Source of the DNA: Desulfuromonas sp. TF
Lineage (GTDB): Bacteria > Desulfobacterota > Desulfuromonadia > Desulfuromonadales > ATBO01
DNA length: 64,000 nt
Direction: 5' to 3'
Assembly (NCBI RefSeq): GCF_000472285.1
Contig: NZ_KI421413.1
Coordinates: 444,435 to 508,434, forward strand
The notes under the pieces are model-generated. The model searched no databases. It saw only the letters and a program-made list of their open reading frames with translations, and had not been told where the DNA came from. This document shows positions 49,745 to 59,978 of the stretch, in pieces. How positions within the stretch are numbered: position 1 is the stretch's first letter; each line of letters opens with the position of its first letter. Position numbers and translations under genes: made by a program.

Positions 49745-51244
49745 ATGAGTCGTTTCGTTGCTCTTCCCAAAGGAGTGAGCGAAGAAAATTTCGCCAAAGC
49801 CATTCAAGACTATCGTGCCCAGCTTGGCGAAAACCGGGTGCTCACGGACGCCGCCTCTCTTCAGCCCTACGTGAAGGAGGTTCTGCCCGACAAATTGGAG
49901 AGGCAAATGCCCTCGGCGGTCGTGACGCCCTCATCGGTCCAGGACATACAGGCGGTGGTGCGCATAGCCAACAACTATAAAACGCCCCTTTGGACAGTAT
50001 GCAATGGAGAGAATGAGGGCTATGGCGGAAGTGCTCCAGCGACACGGGGCCAGATCGTGCTTGACTTGAGGCACATGAACAAGATCCTCCACGTCGATGA
50101 AGAGCTGGGCTATTGCTTGCTGGAGCCTGGGGTGACCTATGGCGATTTGCAAAATCATCTCAAAACTCACGATAGCCACCTCTGGCTCGATTCCCCCGCT
50201 TCTTCGGCCTCGGTGAGTGTCGTTGGCAATACGCTGGATCGGGGATGTGGCTATACGCCGTACCATGATCACTTTTTCTTTTCCTGTGGCATGGAAGTCG
50301 TGTTGGGCGACGGCACCTTGCTTCGAACCGGGATGGGCGGAGTCCCCAATTCAACGAGCTGGCAAGTCTTCAAGTGGGGGTATGGCCCGTATGTCGACGG
50401 AATTTTCACTCAGGGCAACAACGGCATCGTGACCAAACTCGGTGCATGGTTGATGGGCGCGCCTCCTGCGGGAGGGTATAAACCCTTTTGTCTCCGACTC
50501 CCCAAGACCGAGATGCTCGAAAAGCTCATGGGCCCCTTGGTGCTTCTGCGTCAAACGCATATCATTCCAAATGCCTGCGCCCTTGTGAACGCAGGGTGGG
50601 AGTCAAACGATCGCACGGCGCATAATGCAGGTGCCAAGGGACCAGGGGGCGTCGGCGCCTGGAACCTCTACGGTGCCGTTTATGGGACCCCCGAACAGGT
50701 TGAGCTGAATTGGGGATACGTCACCGGAACCTTCAAGGCGCTCTTTGGAGACCAGGCTCAGATTATAACCGAGCAAGAGGCGAAGGATGATCCTGTCTTT
50801 CAGCACCGCAAACAGTTGATGCAGGGGCGGACGCAATCTCAGCGGTACAAAGGCGGCGTCATGCAGTTTTCTGCTATAGCCCCCGCCGTCGCTTCCGAGT
50901 GCCGCCAGCAGGTGCGTGTTGCAGAAGAGGTTCTGCGCAAACACCAGTTCGATTACCTTTCAGAGTTCATTGTCGGGTGGCGGGATGCCCGTCACGTGAT
51001 CGAGCTTCGGTTTGACCCTGCGAAATCTGAGCAGCACAGGCGCGCCCACCAATGCTATGGAGAGCTGTTGGAGCGCTTCAGCAAGCAGGGATGGGGGGTC
51101 GACCGTGCCAACACGGCGTTCATGGACAAGGTTGCCGATACCTATGGACCTGCGATGAAAAGGTTCAATCACGCTATAAAAAAGGCGCTCGATCCAAACA
51201 ATATCCTGGCGCCGGGCAAATCCGGGATCAGCCTGGGCGCGTAA
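49745..51244 (+). CDS. PchF-type flavoprotein, copy 3 (altered active site)
   Basis: This 499-residue tandem paralogue of the previous gene starts with the same MSRFVALP and a GAGGAGG site. It keeps ENEGYGGSAPATRG and ALDPNNILAPGKSG, but the catalytic Tyr-Arg pair is Asp453-Arg454 (GAC at 51101). The TYYNWRGGGGSTW stretch is replaced by QSQRYKGGVMQFS. These changes affect the phenol-binding and flavin-linkage regions, so its substrate may be different or its role non-catalytic. The frame is intact, so it is not a pseudogene. It is separated by 136 nt from its neighbour. Confidence 0.88.
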   Translation: MSRFVALPKGVSEENFAKAIQDYRAQLGENRVLTDAASLQPYVKEVLPDKLERQMPSAVVTPSSVQDIQAVVRIANNYKTPLWTVCNGENEGYGGSAPATRGQIVLDLRHMNKILHVDEELGYCLLEPGVTYGDLQNHLKTHDSHLWLDSPASSASVSVVGNTLDRGCGYTPYHDHFFFSCGMEVVLGDGTLLRTGMGGVPNSTSWQVFKWGYGPYVDGIFTQGNNGIVTKLGAWLMGAPPAGGYKPFCLRLPKTEMLEKLMGPLVLLRQTHIIPNACALVNAGWESNDRTAHNAGAKGPGGVGAWNLYGAVYGTPEQVELNWGYVTGTFKALFGDQAQIITEQEAKDDPVFQHRKQLMQGRTQSQRYKGGVMQFSAIAPAVASECRQQVRVAEEVLRKHQFDYLSEFIVGWRDARHVIELRFDPAKSEQHRRAHQCYGELLERFSKQGWGVDRANTAFMDKVADTYGPAMKRFNHAIKKALDPNNILAPGKSGISLGA

Positions 51245-51383
51245 AATGTAAAGGACGCAGCGCTAAGAAAACATTGCTCAAGGGGCGGCAGCCGATGAGG
51301 TCGCCAGGCATGTTAACCGCAGGATGATGCTGTCATTCGGACACACAGTGTCTATCGACTACATACCAAAGGAGTGCTCTCTT

Positions 51384-52649
51384 ATGTATTCAAAGGCAAG
51401 ATGGCTGATTCTGTTTTCGGCCGCCGTGGCAATCATGTCCCTTTACATCAACATGATCGTTTTCGCTCCCATCCTCGGTAACATTGCCGGTTCCCTGGAT
51501 GTCGACATGGGCACGGCGACCAATCTGATGATGGGCTTCGTGCTTTCGGTGGCCTGCGTTCTTATCTGGGGCGGGGTCGTCTGCGACAAGTTCGGCATCA
51601 CTGCGGCGTTTATCCTCGGTCTGCTGTGCACCACCATTCCCGCAACGCTGATGCCGCTATTGGGTCAAAGCTTCAGTGCGGTCTTTGTAGCCCGTTTGAT
51701 CCAGGGTGCTTCGGTCGGATTCATCTTCGCCACCATCGGACCCATCCTGGCCCTGTGGTTCCCGCCTAAGGAGCAGGGTCTAGCCGCCGGAGTTCTGTTC
51801 GGCTCCATCTCCCTGGGATCGACTATCGGCGTCGTCGCCTCTCCCGTTCTGCTCGAAGTACTGGGAAGTTGGGAAATAACGGTCGCGGTGATGTCGATTC
51901 CGGGATGGGCCGGGATCGTTATGGCCTATCTCTTCACCCGCCAGACCCCCTCGCCGGAGGTCATCGAGACGCTGCAGGCGGGCACGGCATCCGGGAAGAA
52001 CGACCTTACCGTCAAGCAGGCCCTCGCCCTGCCCAAGACCGTCATTGTGACGGCAGTGATCGTCTGTAACGCCTGGGCCATGTACTGCATGTACAACCTG
52101 GTGCCCCCGTTCCTGGCGGCACCGGCGCCGATGGGGGTCGGCCTGCCCCCGGTCAGCGCCGGCAACCTTTCCCTGGCCTTGACCTCGGTCGGGATCATTG
52201 CTCCCTTCGTCGGCGGCATCTTCTTCGACAGGATTGTCAAGGGGAACCCCAAACCCGCCGTCATCATTGGTTTTGCCCTCACCGGGCTATTCACCTATGT
52301 TATTTCCTTGCCATCGATATTCGGTAATATGCCAGCCTTAATTGTATGCCTGATGCTTGCAGGATGGGGAATCCCCTTTATGGGTTCTTCGCTCAGTGCT
52401 TTTATTGCGACGAGTTACCCTCCCGACATGGTGGGCAGGATGATGGGATTCTGTTTCGGCGTCGGAACTCTCGGTGGGGCATTGGGCCTCTATCTAGGCG
52501 GCCGTTCGATCGGCTCCACCGGAAATTTTGTTATTGCCATGACGATGATTTCGGGGGCCGCGCTCGTCGGCATCATTCTGATGCTTCCACTTAAAGGAAA
52601 ACAGACGGCTAAGATTCCTGCTGAGGCTGAAATTTCACGGATATCCTGA
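51384..52649 (+). CDS. MFS transporter
   Basis: This 421-residue major facilitator protein starts at ATG 51384 (AAGGAG). It has 12 predicted hydrophobic helices and the A-like motif GGVVCDKFGITAAFILG between TM2 and TM3. Its resemblance is to the CynX/NNP-type or aromatic-acid:H+ branch, but the substrate is not readable. Located after the flavoprotein genes, it could import the alkylphenol or a carboxylated product. Confidence 0.88.
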   Translation: MYSKARWLILFSAAVAIMSLYINMIVFAPILGNIAGSLDVDMGTATNLMMGFVLSVACVLIWGGVVCDKFGITAAFILGLLCTTIPATLMPLLGQSFSAVFVARLIQGASVGFIFATIGPILALWFPPKEQGLAAGVLFGSISLGSTIGVVASPVLLEVLGSWEITVAVMSIPGWAGIVMAYLFTRQTPSPEVIETLQAGTASGKNDLTVKQALALPKTVIVTAVIVCNAWAMYCMYNLVPPFLAAPAPMGVGLPPVSAGNLSLALTSVGIIAPFVGGIFFDRIVKGNPKPAVIIGFALTGLFTYVISLPSIFGNMPALIVCLMLAGWGIPFMGSSLSAFIATSYPPDMVGRMMGFCFGVGTLGGALGLYLGGRSIGSTGNFVIAMTMISGAALVGIILMLPLKGKQTAKIPAEAEISRIS

Positions 52650-52892
52650 TTTTTCATCGATGGAAAGCAGCGCTTTTTAGAGCCGCAATATGCTCGGTGA
52701 TTTTCAACCTTGTGTAAGGAGGTACCGCGTACGTGCCCAATCAAAATATCCGGACCCTTCGGAAATTTGAAAACCTGTCTTACGTCCCTTGATGTTTCCG
52801 GTAGACTGGGGCAAGCGGTTTGGCTTACCATTTAAAATTGTAGGCAAATGGACTCGGCCCCAGCCACAGGTATTCTCACAGGATAACTATAG

Positions 52893-54536
52893 ATGTCGTT
52901 TTTTTTCGATTCATTAGAAAAGAAAATAGCTCAAAGTGGGACAATTCTGCCATTCACCCTAAAAATTCTTATTCTCTTTCCTCTTTTCTCGATCTTTATT
53001 CTCACATTCGAAATTTATGCAGCGGCGAATTCGCGAAGCTTGAGAGTCATTGATTCTTCTACTGAGCCTATCACCCTTCATCCCCATCGTTCATTCGATC
53101 AATATTCTGATGTGATTATCAGCCAAGTTTACGAAGGGCTTATCGATTATGATTCTGATGGCAGGCTCGTGCCGCGGCTCGCCGTCCGGTGGGAGAAGCT
53201 GTCCCCCACCCGGTACCGTTTCTGGCTCCGGAAGGGAGTTCGCTTCCATAACGGCGAGCCCTTCGACGCCCGGGCTGTCCGCTTCAGTGTGGAACGGCAG
53301 ATTCACCGAATGCCGCCAGCCGCCAACTCCGTCGTGTTCGATCCGGACCTCCGCGCTGAAATCATCGATCCCTATACTGTTGATCTTGTGACGGGCCGGC
53401 CCGATGCTCGCCTGCCGTCGACTCTTCCCATGTTTCTGATGATCCTTCCGCCTAAATACCTTACGGATGTAGGCGACGACGGCCTGGAACATCACCCCAT
53501 CGGGACGGGTCCCTACCGCTATCGTGATCGAAAGCGAGGCCATTGGATTCGTTTGACGGCAAATCCGGATTACTGGCAACCGGATCTTCCTCATATCAAA
53601 GATGTGACCTTTCTGTTCGTTCCTCGAAACCAGCAATTTGACGCGCTCATGCAAGGAAAGTCCGATCTAGTGACGAAACTCAGAGGTACGGACTGTCTGC
53701 ACGTGATGACGGGCCCAAATACCCGCGTTACAAAAAGACATGAAGCCGTAGCTCTTTGGATTTCTCTCAAAAACACGGATGGCCCATTCGCAGACCGGCG
53801 GGTGAGGCAAGCCGTGGGATATGCCATCAACAGGGAACATCTCATCGAGTACGTGGACAAGGGGAGTTCCGCAAGCGTATCCATCCCCTCCAATTCGATT
53901 GAATACGGCTACAACCCGGACCTTCGGCCTTACCCCTTTGATCTGGATCGAGCCCGTCGACTTCTTTCCGATGCAGGTTACCCGCAGGGCTTCACAGTCC
54001 GTGCGTTGGTCTCGGAGGATACGGCAGACATGGTCCGAGCCATACAGGCACAGCTGAAGATGGTGGGAGTGGAAATGGACCTGACCATCGTCCCCTGGGA
54101 GAAATTTCTGCGGCTCATTTCCGACACGAAGATCCTGCCGGAACAGACTACCCCCGCTTGGGACATGACCGCCTGGATAACGGCCAATCCGACTCTGCAT
54201 GCCTTCTTTATGCCCATGGCTCTGTTTTATTCAAAGTCACCCTACGCCATTGTCTCCGATCCCCTATTCGACCGGACCTATCTCTCCTACGTCACCGAAG
54301 AGAATCCTGAGTTGCGTCAGGAGTTTTTAAACGATCTCCAGGCCAGGGCATTTAGCGAAGCTTACGGCATTTATATCGCTCAAAGGGTCCAGATCTACGG
54401 TCTCCACTGGGATTTGAGAATCGAAAACAGTCCGACGGGAATGTTGACGGGTCGCACGTTAGCTGAGGCTTACTGGATGGATAAGCCGAAATCCCTCTGG
54501 GATGAGCGTTCCCAGGCCAAAAGGAATCCAAGATGA
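52893..54536 (+). CDS. Family 5 extracellular solute-binding protein (DppA-like) coupled to a sensor kinase
   Basis: This 547-residue type II binding protein has an N-terminal hydrophobic segment (about residues 22-43) that may be an anchor or signal peptide. The DppA-like body has [54 protein letters not shown] and [16 protein letters not shown]-type signatures ([20 protein letters not shown]). No permease or ATPase genes are nearby. The stop overlaps the kinase start (ATGA), so this protein is probably the ligand sensor of the kinase and not a transporter subunit; inferred from coupling. Confidence 0.87.
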   Translation: MSFFFDSLEKKIAQSGTILPFTLKILILFPLFSIFILTFEIYAAANSRSLRVIDSSTEPITLHPHRSFDQYSDVIISQVYEGLIDYDSDGRLVPRLAVRWEKLSPTRYRFWLRKGVRFHNGEPFDARAVRFSVERQIHRMPPAANSVVFDPDLRAEIIDPYTVDLVTGRPDARLPSTLPMFLMILPPKYLTDVGDDGLEHHPIGTGPYRYRDRKRGHWIRLTANPDYWQPDLPHIKDVTFLFVPRNQQFDALMQGKSDLVTKLRGTDCLHVMTGPNTRVTKRHEAVALWISLKNTDGPFADRRVRQAVGYAINREHLIEYVDKGSSASVSIPSNSIEYGYNPDLRPYPFDLDRARRLLSDAGYPQGFTVRALVSEDTADMVRAIQAQLKMVGVEMDLTIVPWEKFLRLISDTKILPEQTTPAWDMTAWITANPTLHAFFMPMALFYSKSPYAIVSDPLFDRTYLSYVTEENPELRQEFLNDLQARAFSEAYGIYIAQRVQIYGLHWDLRIENSPTGMLTGRTLAEAYWMDKPKSLWDERSQAKRNPR

Positions 54537-56359
54537 AGATTGGGATCACCGGCAAGCTCATAATCATGATCCTTCCCGTTGTCATCGTTCCTTTATTCAT
54601 CACCGGTCTGATGGCCAATAACCTAACCGAAGAGATTGTTACTGATTTGCTCGACCATGTTCAAATGAACTTGGCCAAGGAAATCGCTGAAAAGACCAAC
54701 CAGGATTTCAAGACCGCCAAGTCCGATATTCGGATGCTTTCCGCACTTCCTGCTTTGAAAGACTTCTACTATAACAGGTTTTACGGCTTGGAATCCGAAG
54801 CGGAAATATCAAGGAAACAGGTAGAAAAATTTTTCCAGAACCTAGCTCAAAAGAACAAACTCTATTCCCGCATATCCTACGTCGACTTTGACGGTCTGGA
54901 AGTCGCGTCGGTCTTAAATGGCGAGCCGGCCATACTTCGGGGACAAGGAGTCGACGTATCATTGACAGAAAGCGAGCTGTTGTCTGGCAAGGAGGATCTG
55001 AGGGTTTCCAGCGTCATTTCCCTTGAGGACTCTGGGCAGCGTGTCGTGCGCCTCAGTTATTCTCTGTTCGATGTATGGTCCCGACTGGCAGGGGTTGTGA
55101 TGCTGGAATTAAACTTCGATGAACTGTCCCACCAGGTTTTGTCTCAAAAAGTCAGTCAGCACGGATACGCTCTGGTACTCGACGAGAACGGCAGGGTTGT
55201 GATTCACCCTGAAGCCCGTATCCTCGGCAAAGCCCCCGATGAACTTCCCCTTCCGTCCCTGACGAAAGCCACAAAGGAGATGATACAAAGGCGCGAAGGG
55301 TCTATCTCCTATCTATATCAGGGTACGCAGGTCGCGGCATTTACCCCGGTCGAGGACAACGGTTGGACAGTGGTCGTCACTTTGCCTCTGAGGGAGTACA
55401 AGGCGAAGATGTCGGCCATGCAGAACCGGATTCATATCATCGCCTTCGGTTCAGCCATCCTGGCTATGGGAGCGGGAATCATTTTCTCCTGGCGTTTTGT
55501 GAGGCCGATCAAAAGCCTTGCCCAAGCGGCAACGGCCATCTCCAAGGGGCAACTCCCCTCGCTGGTGACTCCGGAGTCCAGCGATGAACTGGGCGCCCTC
55601 ACCCGCTCCTTCAATGAGATGTCCCAAAACCTCCGCAGCGTTCAGACCGAACTCGTCAAATCGGAAAAACTCGTTTCCTTGGGACGCTTGGCGGCCGGAG
55701 TCGCCCATGAGATTCGCAACCCCCTGAATGCAATCAACATGGCTTCCCAGTATCTGCGCTCCAGAATGGCGGACGATCCCGGAGCTCGTGAATCCATCGA
55801 ATTGATCACGGATGAAATCTGCCATTTAAATAAATTCGTGACCGATTTCCTTAACTATGCCTTGCATCCGCCACTGAACCTGACGCCGATGAACATCAAC
55901 GAGCTTGTCACCGACGTCCTGGAAACCCATGCGACCCTGACCAGAGAGAAGAAGGTTTTTGTCCAGCGAAGCCTCTACGATCACATGCCCGATATCTTGA
56001 TGGATGCCTTCCAGATCGAGCGCGTCCTTGTAAACCTGGTGGCGAACGCGATGGATGCCATGCCTGAGGGAGGAGTCCTTCGCGTCGATACATCGTTGCA
56101 GCCAGCTGAAAAAGAGGAGTTCACAATAGCGGTTCGGATTCAAGACACCGGGGTGGGCATCAGCGAAGAGAACCTCGAACGAGTCTTCGACCCGTTTTTC
56201 TCCACCAAGGAAAACGGCACCGGCATAGGACTCGCTCTGACTCAGAGCATCGTGGAGAATCATGGCGGCAAGCTCTTGGTCGAGTCCGAACTGGACAAGG
56301 GGACCGCCATGACCGTATTGCTTTCGAATATTCCGGCCGCGAGCAAGGAGGAAGAATGA
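54533..56359 (+). CDS. dCache-HAMP sensor histidine kinase
   Basis: This 608-residue membrane kinase has TM1 at about residues 8-28 and a periplasmic dCache-like domain (30-285). TM2 is at about 300-320 with HAMP at 320-375. HisKA has His392 ([17 protein letters not shown]). HATPase has [20 protein letters not shown] and [18 protein letters not shown]. Coupling by ATGA on both sides links it to the binding protein and the regulator. It should respond to the bound ligand across the membrane. Confidence 0.92.
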   Translation: MKIGITGKLIIMILPVVIVPLFITGLMANNLTEEIVTDLLDHVQMNLAKEIAEKTNQDFKTAKSDIRMLSALPALKDFYYNRFYGLESEAEISRKQVEKFFQNLAQKNKLYSRISYVDFDGLEVASVLNGEPAILRGQGVDVSLTESELLSGKEDLRVSSVISLEDSGQRVVRLSYSLFDVWSRLAGVVMLELNFDELSHQVLSQKVSQHGYALVLDENGRVVIHPEARILGKAPDELPLPSLTKATKEMIQRREGSISYLYQGTQVAAFTPVEDNGWTVVVTLPLREYKAKMSAMQNRIHIIAFGSAILAMGAGIIFSWRFVRPIKSLAQAATAISKGQLPSLVTPESSDELGALTRSFNEMSQNLRSVQTELVKSEKLVSLGRLAAGVAHEIRNPLNAINMASQYLRSRMADDPGARESIELITDEICHLNKFVTDFLNYALHPPLNLTPMNINELVTDVLETHATLTREKKVFVQRSLYDHMPDILMDAFQIERVLVNLVANAMDAMPEGGVLRVDTSLQPAEKEEFTIAVRIQDTGVGISEENLERVFDPFFSTKENGTGIGLALTQSIVENHGGKLLVESELDKGTAMTVLLSNIPAASKEEE

Positions 56360-57732
56360 CAGGCAAAAGAGTGCTCATAGTAGATGATAGTGTCGGCAGT
56401 CTGAGGGCGTTGCGACAGGTTTTGGGGGCTGAGGGATACGAGGTGGTCACTGCCTCCCGCGGGCAGGAGGCCCTTCAACTATTCGAAGCAGGCCCCCCTT
56501 TCGACGCTGTTCTTGCGGACCTGAAAATGCCGGGCATGGATGGCCTGCAATTATACCGCCACCTGGTCTCGCTCGATCCCATGGTCCAATTCATTGTCAT
56601 GACCGCCCACGGCACGATCGGGTCAAGCGTGGAGGCGATGAAGGAGGGGGTCTACGACTATCTGGTAAAGCCCCTGAACACGGACGAACTTTCGCTCATC
56701 CTGGCGAAGGCGATCCGCGCTCGCCAGCAGATGTCCGAACTTCAAGGACTGCGAGCCGAGGTTTCAGGAAGGTACGACTTCCACAACATCGTGGGTCAGA
56801 GTCTGGCCCTGCGAAAACTTTTCGACATGGTTAAAGCCGCAGCGCCCACGGACGCCACGATCCTGATTACTGGGGAAACGGGCACCGGCAAGGAGCTATT
56901 CGCAAAAGCCATCCACTTCAACAGCCAGCGCGGGCAGAACACCCTGGTTTCCATCAACTGCGCAGCACTTTCCGAATCACTCCTGGAAGCCGAGCTGTTC
57001 GGCCATGTCAAAGGCGCATTCACCGGTGCGGCCTCCAGCCGCGTCGGACGTCTCGAAGCCGCCGACCAAGGTACCCTTTTTCTCGACGAGATCGGGCAGA
57101 TGAGCCTGAGCCTGCAGGCCAAGCTCCTGCGGTTCCTGCAGGAACGCACGTTCGAGCCTGTTGGTTCGAGCACAACCCGTACCGTCAACACTCGCATCAT
57201 TGCCGCCACCAACCGCGACATGGAAGATGAGGTCAAAGCCCAACGTTTCCTTCCGGACTTGTATTACCGCCTTCAGGTGATCCAACTGACCATTCCACCA
57301 CTGCGGGAGCGCAAGGAGGACATTCCGCTGCTCGCGATGCACTTCATCAAGGAAGCGGCTGCCGAGCACGCACAAACGATGAGGGAAATGAGCAACGAAA
57401 TTATCACGGCCCTGAGGGCCTACTCCTGGCCCGGTAATATACGGGAGTTGAAAAATACGATCGATAGATTGATGATTTTAGGAAAAGGACAGAAGATCCT
57501 TCTTAATGAACTGCCCCCCCATATGATCGAGCAGTCAAACCTCTCCCCGGAACCTTCGGACGGGTTGCTCAAGGAACTCCCACCGGGAGGCGTCACTCTG
57601 AAGGAAATCCAGAGAGAATTGCTTTACAAAACTCTTCAACTCTTCGATGGCAACCGCACCTTCGCTGCGAAAGCCTTGGGTATTTCCCGCAAGTCCCTCT
57701 GGGAAAGGATCGAGCGGTTCGGATTATCATGA
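56356..57732 (+). CDS. NtrC-family sigma-54 response regulator
   Basis: This 458-residue regulator has a receiver domain with phospho-acceptor Asp55 ([12 protein letters not shown]) and an AAA+ domain with Walker A GETGTGKE (173-180). GAFTGA at 220-225 is the loop that contacts sigma-54, and [23 protein letters not shown] holds Walker B. A C-terminal Fis-type helix-turn-helix ([26 protein letters not shown]) follows. All residues for ATP hydrolysis and sigma-54 activation are present. It is the only such activator in the window and the natural candidate to act at P1-P4. It overlaps the kinase gene by ATGA. Confidence 0.95.
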   Translation: MTGKRVLIVDDSVGSLRALRQVLGAEGYEVVTASRGQEALQLFEAGPPFDAVLADLKMPGMDGLQLYRHLVSLDPMVQFIVMTAHGTIGSSVEAMKEGVYDYLVKPLNTDELSLILAKAIRARQQMSELQGLRAEVSGRYDFHNIVGQSLALRKLFDMVKAAAPTDATILITGETGTGKELFAKAIHFNSQRGQNTLVSINCAALSESLLEAELFGHVKGAFTGAASSRVGRLEAADQGTLFLDEIGQMSLSLQAKLLRFLQERTFEPVGSSTTRTVNTRIIAATNRDMEDEVKAQRFLPDLYYRLQVIQLTIPPLRERKEDIPLLAMHFIKEAAAEHAQTMREMSNEIITALRAYSWPGNIRELKNTIDRLMILGKGQKILLNELPPHMIEQSNLSPEPSDGLLKELPPGGVTLKEIQRELLYKTLQLFDGNRTFAAKALGISRKSLWERIERFGLS

Positions 57733-58196
57733 TTTAGCAATGCGCCTCCAAATCACTGGAAAGGAGCCCCCCTCCTGTCTTTATTTCGACTCCAGTAATC
57801 CCAAGAAAAAACCTCTTTCCGGGATTCCGGATTCCGCTTATCGCTCGCTGAGCCTTCACCTTCTAAGCAACCTGCATTCCTAACATATGGGGATTCTGGC
57901 AATCACCCAAGCCGGACTCGAACTTCCAAGTCAGCTGAATTTTAACAAGTTTATACAGGTGATTTTTCCAGGGCGAAACACAGAAATAGCAAAGCGGCCG
58001 ATTTCACCAAGGAAAACGGTCTCCTGATTTGCTGGTCTAAAGTTGGACGAAATTCGAACTTTTTTCACGCTATTTTTCTAATATGTTGTCCTGCATTGTA
58101 CAGACCCATCTATAAGACCCAAAACAGCGGGTGTCTTGGTTTCCCTGGCTCATGGGAAATTTTGAAGTTTCAGGGAAGAGATTAAGCGCCGGAAGC
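57733..58196. other. Intergenic stretch
   Basis: No gene, promoter or clear terminator is visible in this 460-nt stretch between the regulator gene and the ParE toxin gene. Weak inverted repeats around 58108-58180 (AAGACCC...GGGTGTCTT; TTCCCTG...CAGGGAA) have no U-tract. Confidence 0.6.
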
Positions 58197-58490
58197 TCAA
58201 AGATGGATTTCCACATCCATTCTTTCGTGCAGCACGCGGACGATCTCGATGGCACCGGTCTCCAGCAAGCGATAGAAAATAACATGTCGGCCTGAAGGGA
58301 ATTTGCGGTACCCAGTGCGAATCTCGTCGCATCTCTGGCCTTGGCTCGGATTCTCCGCCAAAGCATGGAAATGACAGTCAAGCTGGGAAAGATAGTTGCG
58401 TCGCTGATCGCGCCCCCAGCGCTCTTGCGTGTAACGGCCAATCTCGCGAAGATCCTCAAGAGCCCGTTTTGTCAGTGAGAAGGTCGGCAT
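58197..58490 (-). CDS. parE: ParE/RelE-type toxin
   Basis: This 97-residue toxin of the RelE/ParE superfamily begins PTFSLTKRALEDLREIGRYTQERWG and contains YRKFPSGRHVIFYRLLETGAIEIVRVLHERMD, typical of ParE. It blocks DNA gyrase or cleaves mRNA in characterised members. The start overlaps the antitoxin stop by one base (TGATG). Confidence 0.9.
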   Translation of the reverse strand: MPTFSLTKRALEDLREIGRYTQERWGRDQRRNYLSQLDCHFHALAENPSQGQRCDEIRTGYRKFPSGRHVIFYRLLETGAIEIVRVLHERMDVEIHL

Positions 58491-58729
58491 CAGCCGAGGT
58501 CCTCATCAAGCTCACGGTTGAGAGCATCCAAGGAGTAATCCACCGTACCGCTCTGCTCACCTTGGACCAATGCCCGGCGAAGAATCCCCAGCTTGGTTTC
58601 ACGCTCCTCGAGCAGACGCAGGCCGGCGCGGATTGCTTCGCTGGTCGAGCCGTAGCGGCCATCCTCGATTGCCCGTGAAATGAATTTCTCGTAGTGGTCA
58701 CCCAGGGTGACGCTTGTATTTTTCCCCAT
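58490..58729 (-). CDS. parD: ParD-type antitoxin
   Basis: This 79-residue ribbon-helix-helix antitoxin has SVTLGDHYEKFISRAIEDGRYGSTSEAIRAGLRLLEERE, the ParD fold, and a C-terminal acidic toxin-binding tail. It is encoded upstream of and overlapping parE, the usual order, and probably represses the pair. It marks the boundary between the catabolic island and housekeeping genes. Confidence 0.92.
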   Translation of the reverse strand: MGKNTSVTLGDHYEKFISRAIEDGRYGSTSEAIRAGLRLLEERETKLGILRRALVQGEQSGTVDYSLDALNRELDEDLG

Positions 58730-58924
58730 GTTCGCCTCCTCTTTGCAAGTAATATCATTTTATAATATTTGTTGGTACTCTTTCAAGGCTTTGAGAAATT
58801 CAACTCCAGATCGATAAATTTCCATGATCTCTCCCATTCCCGCGGAATTTTTTTTCAAGCGAAGAAGGAGGTCATCATGGGAATGAGAGTTGGGGGCTTA
58901 TTTCTCCTCAATCAGAGAAAAGCC

Positions 58925-59326
58925 TTACCGGCTCAGAATCCTCTGAATCTCCTCCGGCACCCTGGGCCGCCCCCTCTCATTCAGCGCCGTGCCGATGATC
59001 TTTCCTGACAGCATCAGCCGGTCATCCGGCTTGCGGAAGATATCCTGGAAAAAACCGAAACGAACCGGGGAGATCTTCTCCAGCCGGGTGCCGATCCAGA
59101 ATCGGTCCCCGCTGATCAAGGACCCCTTGTAGTCGAGCTCGGCTCGCACCACGACCAGATTGATCCGGCGGCGGGTCAATTCGGCGAAATCGAGTCCGAG
59201 CTGCTTGATGAATTCATGCCGGGCGTGCTCAAGGTAGTTCTGGTACACGGAGTTGTTGACCACCCCCTGCATGTCGCATTCGTAATCGCGAACCTCCAGG
59301 TCGAGTCTGAAATCGTAATCGGACAT
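58925..59326 (-). CDS. YbgC/4HBT-type acyl-CoA thioesterase
   Basis: This 133-residue single hot-dog-domain thioesterase starts at ATG 59326; TTG 59335 is a possible longer start. EVRDYECDMQGVVNNSVYQNYLEHARHEF holds the YbgC-like active-site region with the Asp and following Gly-Val-Val. It hydrolyses short or aromatic acyl-CoA thioesters in characterised members, including 4-hydroxybenzoyl-CoA. It is close to the Zn-ribbon-like gene and 98-residue protein gene in the same direction and is probably housekeeping. Confidence 0.9.
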   Translation of the reverse strand: MSDYDFRLDLEVRDYECDMQGVVNNSVYQNYLEHARHEFIKQLGLDFAELTRRRINLVVVRAELDYKGSLISGDRFWIGTRLEKISPVRFGFFQDIFRKPDDRLMLSGKIIGTALNERGRPRVPEEIQRILSR

Positions 59327-59341
59327 TGCTTCCAATTCCCC

Positions 59342-59548
59342 CTATACCCCTTCCAATGTCTCCGAACAGGCCGTGCAGACAAGTTTCAACTCGGGATTGC
59401 CGAATTTTTCGCTCTTCAGGGCCAAAAGCTTCAGGTGGGCGTCACAGGCAATCTTGAAACAGAGAGAACAGGCCTTTCCCGGGCCGGTGGATGATTTCTT
59501 TCCGCAGACATGGCAGATCCAAGGGACGCTCTTATCTTCCTCGTTCAT
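59342..59548 (-). CDS. Small cysteine-rich (zinc-ribbon-like) protein
   Basis: This 68-residue protein has CHVCGKK, CSLCFKIACDAH and CTAC, enough for one or two zinc sites. Start ATG 59548 follows GGGGAAG. I do not recognise a named family. It lies 15 nt upstream of the thioesterase gene, so the two are likely co-transcribed. Function unknown. Confidence 0.7.
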   Translation of the reverse strand: MNEEDKSVPWICHVCGKKSSTGPGKACSLCFKIACDAHLKLLALKSEKFGNPELKLVCTACSETLEGV

Positions 59549-59610
59549 TCTTCCCCAGACCCTCTCAGGCACTCAGCCGATTCTCTTTCCCAAAGCCCTA
59601 TGCACGGGCA

Positions 59611-59907
59611 TCAGTTTTCGTCTTCGGAATAAAACTCCAGACCCGATTCAGATTTTTTCAACATGAATTTCAAGCTGTTGACTTCCTTTATTTCCAGAAC
59701 ATCGATGATCGGTCGATCCACGCCTTCGTACATCACGGATTCCTGGAGAATACGGTGCTGATGAATCCGAATGATGGCAATTTTTGAAGCCTCTTCGGGC
59801 GTTTCCGCCTTAACGTACCTCGTGGCGTGAAAACCGAATTTCATCGGCTCGCCATTCAGATCGAGGAGGAAGTTCTTCCCGTTGAGGGTCACTCTGAAGT
59901 TTCTCAT
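59611..59907 (-). CDS. Conserved small protein of unknown function
   Basis: The 98-residue product begins MRNFRVTLNGKNFLLDLNGE and contains MKFGFHATRYVKAETPEEASKIA, then MYEGVDRPIIDVLEIKEV. It is a compact alpha/beta sequence without signal peptide or membrane segment. Similar proteins occur in Geobacter-type genomes without assigned function, as far as I can judge. It is co-directional with the cysteine-rich gene after it. Confidence 0.7.
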   Translation of the reverse strand: MRNFRVTLNGKNFLLDLNGEPMKFGFHATRYVKAETPEEASKIAIIRIHQHRILQESVMYEGVDRPIIDVLEIKEVNSLKFMLKKSESGLEFYSEDEN

Positions 59908-59978
59908 AAGTTTTATTTTTGCGCCATTAGATCGACAGCCGGATAGAGGGTCCGGACAGCGGGTTCCCGTCGAAAGTG

